This document shows, piece after piece, positions 1 through 7,135 of a DNA stretch of 12,641 nt. The stretch covers positions 1-12,641 of the forward strand of contig JACPKK010000006.1 in assembly GCA_016187105.1 (NCBI GenBank), in the 5' to 3' direction. Made by a program: the position numbers and the translations under genes. Within the stretch, counting starts at the first letter, position 1, and each line of letters opens with the position of its first letter. The notes below the pieces were generated by a model. The model was not told the DNA's origin, searched no databases, and saw only the letters and a list, made by a program, of their open reading frames with translations. The stretch comes from Candidatus Curtissbacteria bacterium (GTDB lineage: Bacteria > Patescibacteriota > Microgenomatia > Curtissbacterales > GWA2-41-24).

Positions 1-1
1 C

Positions 2-175
2 GCAGATAACGGGTTTGACCAGGTTATTGTTATCGGTGACCGAAAAACGGATATTGATGCCGGGAGGATGGTTGGTGCCATAACGGTTCAGTATATAAAA
101 AGAGATTTTCCAATTGACCCGACGGATGCCGATTATAAAATTAAGAATCTGCGGGAAGTTTTAAAGTTAATCTGA
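2..175 (+). CDS. HAD-superfamily hydrolase, C-terminal fragment
   Basis: The last 57 residues of a gene that begins before the window. The segment VIVIGDRKTDIDAGRMVGA (about residues 8-26 of the visible part) matches HAD motif IV: GD followed by a second Asp, then the small-residue run ending in G and a hydrophobic strand (ITVQYI). The tail, ADYKIKNLREVLKLI, is the usual 'Ad..i..L.el...i' ending of phosphoglycolate-phosphatase or histidinol-phosphatase-like HADs. These are cytosolic Mg-dependent phosphatases. The substrate cannot be told, because motifs I-III and the cap lie outside the window. The stop TGA (173-175) shares its last A with the ATG of the next gene, so the two are probably translationally coupled. 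Confidence 0.8.
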   Translation, partial: ADNGFDQVIVIGDRKTDIDAGRMVGAITVQYIKRDFPIDPTDADYKIKNLREVLKLI

Positions 176-1095
176 TGCTGACAGATACCCACTGCCATTT
201 GGACATGATTCCCGACCCGAAGATTGCGCTACTTCGGGCAAAAGAGGCTGGAGTTGGCACAATTATTAATGTCGGGACGTCGATTGACGCGAGTCGCCAG
301 TCGATTGAGATTGCCGAGGAAACGGATTCGGTTGACGTTTACGCGACGTGCGGAATCCATGCGCAAGAAGGACCGAAAGATATTAAAAAGTATGGATCCC
401 TTGATAAATGTATCGATGAACTTCGAAATATGACCGGCCGTCATTCTGAATTTATTTCAGAATCTGGATCGAATAGATCCCGAAACAAGTTCGGGATGAC
501 ACAAGTGTCAGTTCAGGATGACAAAAAGAGAGTTGTTGCAATCGGCGAGTGCGGGATGGACTTCTTTTTAGAAAAGACTAACCAAGGTCCAGCAACTAGC
601 GATGATGAGAAAAAGGATCAAAGGGAACTATTTGAGGCGCAGGTTAAATTGGCAATGGAGCTTGACCTTCCACTTATTATTCACTGCAGAAATGCGTGGG
701 AAGAAACGTTTGATACAATATCAAAAATCAAAGATCAAAAATCAAAATTGAGAGGGGTATTCCATAGTTGGACCGGGACACTGGAACAGGCAAAGCGGGC
801 GCTGGATCTGGGATTTTATATTTCGTTTTCCGGGATTGTGACCTTTAAAAACGCGGGGGAGATTCCGGAAGTTGCCAAGATGGTTCCCGAAGATAGGATT
901 TTGGTCGAAACCGATGCACCATTTCTAACTCCGCGGCGCAGCTCCCCAATACTTAAGTTCCAGGGGGCAAACGAGACTAATGAGCCGAAAAATGTTAGAA
1001 TAACAGCCCAATTCTTAGCAGATCTTCGTGGGGTTTCCCTGGACGAAATTAGTGGTATAACCACTGGTAATGCTAAGAGGCTGTTTCGGATTTAA
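175..1095 (+). CDS. tatD: TatD-family metal-dependent DNase/hydrolase
   Basis: A 306-residue TIM-barrel amidohydrolase of the TatD family, cytosolic. The metal and active-site motifs are all present: DTHCHLD at residues 4-10 (H6, H8), AIGECGMDF at 122-130 (E125), IIHC at 168-171 (H170), VFHSWTG at 195-201 (H197) and ETDAPFLTP at 245-253 (D247). The C-terminal NA.RLF ending is also typical. The family is normally about 255-265 residues. The extra length comes from residues about 88-117, encoded by palindromic repeat DNA, a charged insert around 134-148 (KTNQGPATSDDEKKD), and a short lysine-rich insert at about 183-192 encoded by heptamer repeats. All lie between conserved blocks, so the enzyme is probably active. 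The start ATG overlaps the upstream stop by one base. Family members are 3'-5' exonucleases or deoxyribonucleases; the in vivo role here is unknown. Confidence 0.93.
   Translation: MLTDTHCHLDMIPDPKIALLRAKEAGVGTIINVGTSIDASRQSIEIAEETDSVDVYATCGIHAQEGPKDIKKYGSLDKCIDELRNMTGRHSEFISESGSNRSRNKFGMTQVSVQDDKKRVVAIGECGMDFFLEKTNQGPATSDDEKKDQRELFEAQVKLAMELDLPLIIHCRNAWEETFDTISKIKDQKSKLRGVFHSWTGTLEQAKRALDLGFYISFSGIVTFKNAGEIPEVAKMVPEDRILVETDAPFLTPRRSSPILKFQGANETNEPKNVRITAQFLADLRGVSLDEISGITTGNAKRLFRI
440..522 (+). repeat. palindromic repeat element inside tatD
   Basis: Three consecutive hairpins are visible inside the reading frame. Stem 1 is 443-450 with 456-463 (8 bp, perfect, loop 5). Stem 2 is 466-470 with 476-480 (5 bp). 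Stem 3 is 477-484 with 490-497 (8 bp, perfect, loop ACAAG). The ends GTCAT (440-444) and ATGAC (496-500) are inverted, so 440-500 can fold as a cloverleaf-like unit. The right end TTCGGGATGAC (490-500) recurs with one mismatch at 512-522, after a short TGACAC/GTGTCA palindrome. The translation (HSEFISESGS...) falls in a variable loop of TatD. Confidence 0.8.
720..747 (+). repeat. heptamer tandem repeat inside tatD
   Basis: Four consecutive copies of ATCAAAA (720-726, 727-733 with one A to G change, 734-740, 741-747). Seven is not a multiple of three, but the total of 28 bases together with its flanks keeps the frame open and encodes a lysine-rich stretch (SKIKDQKSK). This stretch sits just before the conserved VFHSWTG motif, where homologues normally have a short loop. 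Confidence 0.75.
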
Positions 1096-1127
1096 AATTG
1101 ACCTAATTGACCTAATTACTAATTTCT

Positions 1128-1209
1128 AAATAAGAGAGCTTGTTTCTCGATGACTCGAAATAAGAGAGCTTGTTTCTCACTACGTTCTAAATAAGAGAGC
1201 TTGTTTCTC
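1128..1209 (+). repeat. three 21-base direct repeats in an intergenic region
   Basis: Identical 21-mers (AAATAAGAGAGCTTGTTTCTC) at 1128-1148, 1158-1178 and 1189-1209, separated by 9 and 10 bases. A further truncated start (AAATAA, 1219-1224) follows. A diverged relative, AATAAGAAAAGTTTTGTTTC, lies at 1277-1296 and itself forms a hairpin (TTTTG/CAAAA). The units hold a weak GAGA/TCTC inverted repeat. The rest of the 1096-1320 gap is AT-rich, with repeated ATTAGAAATT words and no clear promoter. Confidence 0.85.
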
Positions 1210-1230
1210 GTAAACTCGAAATAATGACCA

Positions 1231-1263
1231 AAGTCCCAATTAGAAATTAAGTCATTGGGATTT
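1231..1263 (+). other. hairpin between tatD and the glycan cluster
   Basis: AAGTCCCAAT (1231-1240) pairs with ATTGGGATTT (1254-1263): 10 bp including one G-U, with a 13-base loop. Only a weak T run follows, so it might be an imperfect terminator for the upstream transcript or a regulatory structure for the downstream one. Low certainty. Confidence 0.35.
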
Positions 1264-1320
1264 AATTAGTAATTAGAATAAGAAAAGTTTTGTTTCGCAA
1301 AATTAGAAATTAGAAATTTC

Positions 1321-2799
1321 ATGATAAAACGTTTCGTCGAACGTTACGACCGACAAGTCCATAGGTTCCTGGAAATTCTTCCGGGCACTTTTTCGTGGTC
1401 GCTGATCCTTTTCCCGGTCTGGGGCTCGTTTTGGATCCCCCATTACGTTGCCTACTACATAATTTTGTTTGACGTTTTGTGGTTTTATAAATCGGGCTCT
1501 TTGGCCGTTACTTCGGTACTTTCCCATGTAAAACTCAATGCGGCCAAAAAATACGATTGGCTTGCCGATTGCCGCAGACAACCGGATTTTGACAAAATTC
1601 ATCATTTGATCGTGATCCCGACTTACAAAGAGCCAATACAGACGATTGAAAAAGGGATCGATTCAATTGCCAGACAAGATATGCCCCGTGACCAGATTTC
1701 GGTTTGCCTGGCACTGGAAGAGAGAGAAGGACGTGAGGCGCGCCAAAAGGCTAGGGTTTTGGCAAGAAAATACGCAGATAAATTCGCTAATTTTATCGTT
1801 ACCTATCACCCCGACCGCGACGGCGAAGTTAAGGGCAAATCTTCTAATGAGGCTTACGGGGGGAAGTTGGCCAAAAAGATTCTTGTAGAAAAACAAAAAA
1901 GGGATATCGATTACATTATAGTAACTTCCAAAGATGCTGACGGGATTTTTGACGAAAAATATCTCTCGTGTCTTGCGTACAAATTCCTAACAAGCGAAAA
2001 TAGGCACCTTATGTTCTGGCAGCCGATCGTGCTTTTTTACAATAACATCTGGAAAACTCCGGCGCCGATTCGGGTAATGAGTTCTTTATCATCCGTTTGG
2101 CAGACAGGCTTAAACAGCCGCAGAGACCGCCTAGTTAATTATTCGATGTACTCACTTTCCTTGAAACTACTGGATGAAGTCGGCTATTGGGATGTCGATG
2201 TCATTCCGGAAGACTACAGAATATTTTTCAAATGCTTTTTTGCCAAAGGAGGGAAAGTTGAGGTCGATCCTGTGTTTTTGCCGATTTACGCGGACGCCGC
2301 GCAATCGACAAGTTATTTTAAATCTTTGGTCAATTTATACGAACAGGAAAAACGCTGGGCATGGGGAGTTTCGGATGACTCTTACTTTATCAAAAAATGG
2401 TTAACACACACCCATATTCCCTTTTGGAAAAGGACTATTAGGGTTTTAAAGGTTTTAGAAGACCATTTTCTTTGGCCGGTTAATTGGTTTGCAATAACGC
2501 TCGGAGCAACAATCCCGGTGCTTTTGAACCCGCAATTTGCGCAAACGGTAATGGGCCAGAATTTACCGCGGGTTTCGTTTGGAATACTTTCGGCTTGCTG
2601 GATATTTTTGCTGGTGATTTTAATTGTGGATATGAGGCAAAGGCCGAAAAGAGCAGAAGGGGTGAGTTTGTTGCGCAAAATCACAATGCCAGTCGAGTTT
2701 GTCCTGATGCCGGTTGTAACTCTTATTTTTACGGCACTGCCGGGAATCGATGCCCACACGCGGTTAATGCTTGGGAAGTATTTAGAATACTTTTTTTGA
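1321..2799 (+). CDS. membrane GT2 family glycosyltransferase
   Basis: A 492-residue inverting GT-A glycosyltransferase with membrane anchors. The N-terminus has one or two hydrophobic segments (about 24-55). The catalytic domain shows IPTYKE (99-104), a DAD metal/nucleotide motif in TSKDADG (205-207), the base region IPEDY (295-299) and QEKRW (342-346), the QxxRW motif seen in processive or large GT2 enzymes such as cellulose and hyaluronan synthases. Hydrophobic segments near 386-406, 419-437 and 457-475 close the protein. It probably uses a nucleotide sugar on the cytoplasmic face to build or lipid-link a surface glycan; the sugar is unknown. It is the first gene of the six-gene cluster. 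There is no clear Shine-Dalgarno before the ATG, but no better start is seen. Its stop TGA overlaps the proposed TTG start of the next gene. Confidence 0.85.
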   Translation: MIKRFVERYDRQVHRFLEILPGTFSWSLILFPVWGSFWIPHYVAYYIILFDVLWFYKSGSLAVTSVLSHVKLNAAKKYDWLADCRRQPDFDKIHHLIVIPTYKEPIQTIEKGIDSIARQDMPRDQISVCLALEEREGREARQKARVLARKYADKFANFIVTYHPDRDGEVKGKSSNEAYGGKLAKKILVEKQKRDIDYIIVTSKDADGIFDEKYLSCLAYKFLTSENRHLMFWQPIVLFYNNIWKTPAPIRVMSSLSSVWQTGLNSRRDRLVNYSMYSLSLKLLDEVGYWDVDVIPEDYRIFFKCFFAKGGKVEVDPVFLPIYADAAQSTSYFKSLVNLYEQEKRWAWGVSDDSYFIKKWLTHTHIPFWKRTIRVLKVLEDHFLWPVNWFAITLGATIPVLLNPQFAQTVMGQNLPRVSFGILSACWIFLLVILIVDMRQRPKRAEGVSLLRKITMPVEFVLMPVVTLIFTALPGIDAHTRLMLGKYLEYFF

Positions 2800-4160
2800 T
2801 CTTTGCCACTTTATACAGTTTGCTTTCCGTTATTCGCCATGACCACTTTCAATCCCAGGGAATTGATTTTAGTATTTACGACCAAGCTTTGTGGCTTTAC
2901 AGCCGGTTTGAAAGGGCATTTTCGACGGTAACCTTTTTGGATAATTTGGCCGACCGATTTAGGCCAATTACCATACCGCTTTCGGCTCTTTACTGGTTCA
3001 CGGGTAACGAGAGAGTGCTTTTAATTTTTCAGTCGATAATTCTTTCGGCGGCAGTTTTTCCCATTTGGCTCCTTGGCAGGAGGTATCTTCCCAGAATTTT
3101 GGCAATTATGGCGGCTTTTCTCTATGTTGATTTTATCGGTATCCAGGCGGCGACGGTCAGCGAATTCCACGAAATGGCCCTCTTGCCATTTTTCCTGGCA
3201 TGGCTTTTTTATTTTTTAGAAAGAGAAAAATGGCGGGCCTATTTTACAGTTCTTTTGATTTGCCTTGCGGTAAGAGAGCACGTCGGACTAACGCTTGGCG
3301 TCCTGGGCCTTTATGTTTTCTTTGTCAAGAAAAACCTTAAAGCGGCTCTTCTGACAGCGGTCATAGCGTTTTCGTGGTCAGTCTTAGCAATTTCAATAAT
3401 CATGCCGAAACTCGGGCAAGAGTATTACGGCACGTTTGTGAAGACTGGTGACAGCTTATATGAGGGCATTTTTGGTTATTTAACCAACCCGTTTTTGACA
3501 ATAAAGACATTTTTTGTGCCTTTTGTCAAAACCCAAACCATTTTTTGGTCATTTTTCTCATTTGGCCTGGTGCCTTTTGCCTATTTGGCGCTTCTGCCGG
3601 TGATTCTTTTTCAGTTTGCCTCACGGTTTTTTGACCTGCAACATCCGATCCGCTGGACGCTTTATTATCACTACAGTTTAGAGACGGGGGTGTTTCTGGC
3701 TGTTGCGACAATCTACGGGTTAAAGCTAATTCTGGCTAAGTTGCCAAGAAAGAGATACATTATCGGAGTTTTAGCCATATTGCTTCTTGGGGCGCAGACG
3801 ACAAGTAATATAATCCTGCACTCGCCGCTAAAAACTCTTTTGAAAGCGCAGTTTTATCGGGAAGAGCCTTGGAGTTGGGATACCAGGTTTATTTTGTCAA
3901 TGGTCCCCCCGGATGCAACAGTAGCCAGCCAAAATAATCTCTTGCCTCACCTTTCACACCGCCGGGAAATTTATCTTTTGCCCATTCCAAGAAATGCCCA
4001 ATATATCGTTTTGGATTTACATCCCGGCCAGAATGACTGGAATTTTTATACTGACAATTTAGATCTGGCCAAGAGCCAGTTTAAGGAACTTATAAGGAAC
4101 GGCAGTTACAAACCGATTGCATCCGCCGGCGACGCCTACATTTTAATGAGGCGGGACTAG
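2796..4160 (+). CDS. DUF2079 multi-pass membrane protein (GT-C-like)
   Basis: About 454 residues with many hydrophobic helices. It matches the DUF2079 pattern: an early periplasmic-loop motif QGIDFSIYDQALW, a REHVGL motif midway, and a soluble tail with SQNNLLPHLSHRREIYLLP. DUF2079 proteins are predicted GT-C-fold enzymes, but their reaction is not established. The usual His of the 'HF.Pi' loop appears to be Arg here (ADRFRPIT). The open frame extends back to 2484, but that part is a shadow of the upstream GT2 gene and contains no membrane protein. The first sensible start is TTG at 2796, whose TTGA overlaps the upstream TGA (2797-2799). No ribosome site is well placed, so the start is uncertain by a few codons. 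It is likely co-transcribed and translationally coupled. Confidence 0.8.
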   Translation: MIFATLYSLLSVIRHDHFQSQGIDFSIYDQALWLYSRFERAFSTVTFLDNLADRFRPITIPLSALYWFTGNERVLLIFQSIILSAAVFPIWLLGRRYLPRILAIMAAFLYVDFIGIQAATVSEFHEMALLPFFLAWLFYFLEREKWRAYFTVLLICLAVREHVGLTLGVLGLYVFFVKKNLKAALLTAVIAFSWSVLAISIIMPKLGQEYYGTFVKTGDSLYEGIFGYLTNPFLTIKTFFVPFVKTQTIFWSFFSFGLVPFAYLALLPVILFQFASRFFDLQHPIRWTLYYHYSLETGVFLAVATIYGLKLILAKLPRKRYIIGVLAILLLGAQTTSNIILHSPLKTLLKAQFYREEPWSWDTRFILSMVPPDATVASQNNLLPHLSHRREIYLLPIPRNAQYIVLDLHPGQNDWNFYTDNLDLAKSQFKELIRNGSYKPIASAGDAYILMRRD

Positions 4161-4193
4161 CGCTTTGAGTTTTTTGCAAATATACTGGGATAC

Positions 4194-5651
4194 GTGAGCT
4201 TTTTGGGATTCACCTTAATCTTAATTTTAATTTTCGTGCTGCGCCTGCCGTCGCTTTTTGAGCCCTTTTGGTATGGGGATGAAGGCATTTTTGCGGCGGT
4301 GGCCAGGAACTTAAATTTAGGCGGGACGCTTTACGCGACCGCTTGGGATAATAAGCCGCCGATGATTTATCTCACCTATGCGGCAATTTTCAAGACTCTG
4401 GGGGTTTCGATGTTTTGGTTAAGAATGGCGGCGATGGTGGCGGTTTTGGCGACAGGGGCAGTTATTTATGAAATAGCCCAGAAAGTTTTGGGTGTAAAGC
4501 GGGCGCTTTTTGCCTGCGCAATTTTTGGGGTCTTAACCTCGCTTAGGCTGGTCGAGGGCAATTTAGCACTGACGGAGATTTTTATGATCCTGCCGATATC
4601 TTTGGCAATGCTTCTTGCAATCAAAAGGAATTGCGATTACCCGGCGCTTTTGGCGGCGGGGATCCTTCTGGCAACCGCTTCACTTTATAAACAAGTAGGG
4701 GCGCTGGAGGCGGCGGCTTTGGGTCTGTTTTTGTTTTTATACTCCCCAAGCTTTTGGGGATTTTTTAAGAAGGGACTAGCCTTGACACTTGGTTTTGCGA
4801 TACCTTATGGACTGACTCTTGGGTATTTCGGATATAAAAATTTAATCGGTGATTATATTTTCGCAGCTTATACTTATTACAACATTTACCTTTCCGAAAG
4901 CCCGCAATACGCGCGCCTTTTGACGGTTGCTAAGTTTTTGCCAATTGCGGCAGTTTTAGCATTCGGATTTTGGAAAAAAAGGAAAGGAGAGGTTAACTTT
5001 TTCCACCTCTTTCTGCTTTGGGGGGCTTTGGCGTTTTTAGGCAGCTTTTTCTCGGGGAGGACCTACGGACATTATTTAATCCAGGCAATACCGGCGCTTT
5101 CTTTGATTGTCGCGGCGGCCGGCTGGCCAAGGCAAATTAGGCCTAGTGCCGTAATTTTTGCGGCCGCTTTTATTTTACCGATGGCCTTTTTGACAAAAAC
5201 CTTCTTTTGGAACGCGGGCGGCGGAAATTTATGGGAGCAGACAAGTTATTATAAGAATTTTTTCGACTACACTCTCGGTAAAAAAAGCGTTGACGATTAT
5301 AATAATTATTTCGACAGGAACGTCAATTTGATAATGGAAACACGGGACTTTTTGGAAGCAAAGGAGGGATTTTCCAAAAGCGTCTACATTTGGGGTGACT
5401 GGGCGTGGCTTTATGCAATCGCCGATTCCCGTAACCCGTCACGGTACGTGACTTCATTCCATGTCTTTGGAGTACCCGAGGGACGCGAGGAAGTAATAGC
5501 CGGACTCGCCAAGTCGCCGCCAGTTTACATTATTAAAGCGCCCAGTTCGATCGGTTATTTTGCCCAGTTGGAGAAAGTGCTGAAAGACGACTATACTCTA
5601 ACTTTGCAGTTTGACAGTGTGCAAATTTTTGGCAAGAAAGGACAAGAATAG
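4194..5651 (+). CDS. GT39/ArnT-like (PMT_2) glycosyltransferase
   Basis: A 485-residue integral membrane protein of the PMT_2/ArnT (GT-C) type. After the first helix, the external loop carries WYGDEGIF (26-33), with the acidic D28/E29 pair expected for the catalytic site. DNKPPMIYL (52-60) follows, the typical 'KPPL' motif of GT39/GT83 members. About a dozen hydrophobic segments then lead to a short soluble C-terminal domain (SVYIWGDWAWLYAIAD and on). Such enzymes move a sugar from a polyprenyl-phosphate donor to a lipid, glycan or protein on the outer face of the membrane. The acceptor is unknown. The start is GTG at 4194. It lies in the same frame as the preceding gene, separated by the TAG at 4158-4160, with no in-frame ATG between them. 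The stop TAG directly abuts the ATG of the next gene. Confidence 0.85.
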   Translation: MSFLGFTLILILIFVLRLPSLFEPFWYGDEGIFAAVARNLNLGGTLYATAWDNKPPMIYLTYAAIFKTLGVSMFWLRMAAMVAVLATGAVIYEIAQKVLGVKRALFACAIFGVLTSLRLVEGNLALTEIFMILPISLAMLLAIKRNCDYPALLAAGILLATASLYKQVGALEAAALGLFLFLYSPSFWGFFKKGLALTLGFAIPYGLTLGYFGYKNLIGDYIFAAYTYYNIYLSESPQYARLLTVAKFLPIAAVLAFGFWKKRKGEVNFFHLFLLWGALAFLGSFFSGRTYGHYLIQAIPALSLIVAAAGWPRQIRPSAVIFAAAFILPMAFLTKTFFWNAGGGNLWEQTSYYKNFFDYTLGKKSVDDYNNYFDRNVNLIMETRDFLEAKEGFSKSVYIWGDWAWLYAIADSRNPSRYVTSFHVFGVPEGREEVIAGLAKSPPVYIIKAPSSIGYFAQLEKVLKDDYTLTLQFDSVQIFGKKGQE

Positions 5652-6050
5652 ATGGCTTTTTGGTCGGCAGATGCCACGAGAAATATAAGAAGGTCTCTTT
5701 CCGGACAGGCCCAGGAGAATTTTTCGCGAGACAAGTTAATGCTGGCAGTTTACGTTTTTTGCGGCTTATCAATCTTGGGGCAAGCGTCGCTTATTTTGGT
5801 TTCCTGGAGTAAACTGCCGCCGCAGGTCCCTCTTTTTTATTCGAGGCCATGGGGTGAGGCGATGCTGGCGCCGACAGCTGGGCTCTGGATTCTGCCGGGG
5901 TTGCTACTTTTGATTGCAAGTATCAATTTTTTTATAATTTCCAATTTTTCTCAAAACCGCTTTTTGGCAAGGGCGATTGTTGTTTTTACACTTCTGGTGG
6001 CCTTTTTGACAATTTATGACAGCGCAAAAATTATTGCCCTTTTAACATGA
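5652..6050 (+). CDS. small membrane protein, DUF1648-like
   Basis: A 132-residue protein with a charged N-terminus (1-28) and three hydrophobic segments (about 31-51, 76-97, 107-130). Between the first two lies LPPQVPLFYSRPWGEAMLAP (55-74). It resembles the 'LP..iP.H....G' loop of DUF1648 and the N-terminal region of SdpI-like proteins, though the match is loose. The function is unknown. It starts immediately after the upstream TAG and ends with an ATGA overlap into the WecA-like gene. That placement marks it as an integral cluster member, perhaps a small partner of one of the glycan enzymes. Confidence 0.75.
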   Translation: MAFWSADATRNIRRSLSGQAQENFSRDKLMLAVYVFCGLSILGQASLILVSWSKLPPQVPLFYSRPWGEAMLAPTAGLWILPGLLLLIASINFFIISNFSQNRFLARAIVVFTLLVAFLTIYDSAKIIALLT

Positions 6051-7135
6051 ACTTTGTCTTACCATTTCTGGCTGCCTTTTTAACAGCCGCCGTATTGACT
6101 CCGGCCGCTATGGTCTTAGCCCGCAGGTTTGGATTGGTAGATGATCCCAAACGCCGTCACCCGGGGGCTTTGCATACCCAAGTTGTGCCAAGAGGCGGCG
6201 GTTTGGCGATTTATATGGCAGTAATTTTAGCAAGTTTAATTTTCGTCGGGATTACAAAAAAGACTTTAGGCATTTTTGCCGGCGGATTGATTTTGGTTAT
6301 CGTCGGGCTCGTGGACGACAGGGTTGACCTGGGCAGTTGGCGCAAGCTGGCTAGTCAGATTTTGGCGGCGACGGTTGTTGTGGCAAGCGGGATCGGGATT
6401 GCCTTTATTGCCAACCCGCTTTTTGCTTTCGGGAACTTCGGGGCAATCGGCGAGGTTATCCGTTTGGACAGCTTGAGGGTTACCTTTAATTTTTTGGGTG
6501 CTCATTCGGTTCTTGTCTGGGCTGACCTCTTTGCGCTTTTTTGGATTGTCTGGGTAATCAATATGGTTAATTTTTCAAGCGGCGTTGACGGGCAAATGCC
6601 GGGGATTGTGATTGTTGCCCTTTTGGTGATTTTTGCGGCAAGCCTACGGTTTGCCGGCCACGACCCAAGCCAAGTTTTGGTAGCCAAGCTTGCTCTTATC
6701 GGCGCAGGGGCGACGGCCGGATTTTTGATTTTTAACTTTTATCCGGCGAGGATTTTCCCCGGCGATTCCGGCTCTTATTTTTTGGGATTTTTGGTTGCGG
6801 TCTTGGCCATTTTATCAGGAGCGAAAGTCGGCACGGCAATTCTGGTAATGGCGGTACCTTTAACAGACGGGGTTTTTACAATCGTGCGTAGAATCGCTTC
6901 CGGCAAATCACCATTTTTGGGCGACCGCAAACACCTACACCATCGGCTTTTGGAACTTGGCTGGGGACAGCGGCGAATTGCCTTGTTTTATTGGGTTCTG
7001 TGTGCTATTTTGGGGGCAGTTGCCTTGCTTCTCCCAGCCGCCCAGAAGCTTTTTGCAGGGGTACTGGTAGCAACTGTCGTGATTGGAGGACTGCTTTGGT
7101 TAAACACGAACTTATCGCAAAAGCACCAAAGATAA
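6047..7135 (+). CDS. WecA/MraY-like polyprenyl-phosphate phosphoglycosyltransferase
   Basis: A 362-residue, roughly 10-helix enzyme of the glycosyltransferase-4 (PNPT) superfamily. It transfers a HexNAc-1-phosphate from UDP-sugar to polyprenyl phosphate, the first step of a lipid-linked glycan. Motifs in order: VPRGGG (47-52), GLVDD with the Asp pair (87-91), NMVNFSSGVDG (172-182), FPGDSGSYFLG (237-247) and GDRKHLHHRL (292-301). The His-rich last motif is the WecA/TagO type rather than MraY. In the third motif the first Asp of the usual 'N..DG.DG' is Ser178, while D181 remains. The start ATG overlaps the upstream stop (ATGA), and the last 40 bases overlap the next gene. Its main role is probably to start an envelope polysaccharide; the exact sugar is not determinable. 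Confidence 0.9.
   Translation: MNFVLPFLAAFLTAAVLTPAAMVLARRFGLVDDPKRRHPGALHTQVVPRGGGLAIYMAVILASLIFVGITKKTLGIFAGGLILVIVGLVDDRVDLGSWRKLASQILAATVVVASGIGIAFIANPLFAFGNFGAIGEVIRLDSLRVTFNFLGAHSVLVWADLFALFWIVWVINMVNFSSGVDGQMPGIVIVALLVIFAASLRFAGHDPSQVLVAKLALIGAGATAGFLIFNFYPARIFPGDSGSYFLGFLVAVLAILSGAKVGTAILVMAVPLTDGVFTIVRRIASGKSPFLGDRKHLHHRLLELGWGQRRIALFYWVLCAILGAVALLLPAAQKLFAGVLVATVVIGGLLWLNTNLSQKHQR
7085..7089 (+). promoter_or_regulatory. Shine-Dalgarno that sets a TTG start
   Basis: GGAGG at 7085-7089 stands six bases before TTG at 7096. This is the best ribosome site in the cluster. It lies inside the 3' end of the WecA-like gene and fixes the start of the UbiA-type gene well downstream of the longest open frame (6991). 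Confidence 0.75.

Noticed and set aside
1128..1209. CRISPR array
   Set aside because: Only three repeats of 21 bases with 9-10 base spacers, far too short for CRISPR, and no cas genes nearby.
1303..1605. Minus-strand ORF of 100 residues at the start of the GT2 gene
   Set aside because: No family features, and it is antisense to a clear glycosyltransferase.
2484..2795. N-terminal extension of the DUF2079 protein
   Set aside because: This part is the out-of-frame shadow of the GT2 gene. Its composition (Cys/Asn/Gly-rich, no helices) does not fit a membrane protein.
6991..7095. Longer start of the UbiA-type gene
   Set aside because: It lies fully within the WecA-like coding region, while TTG 7096 has a GGAGG six bases upstream and gives the expected N-terminus.
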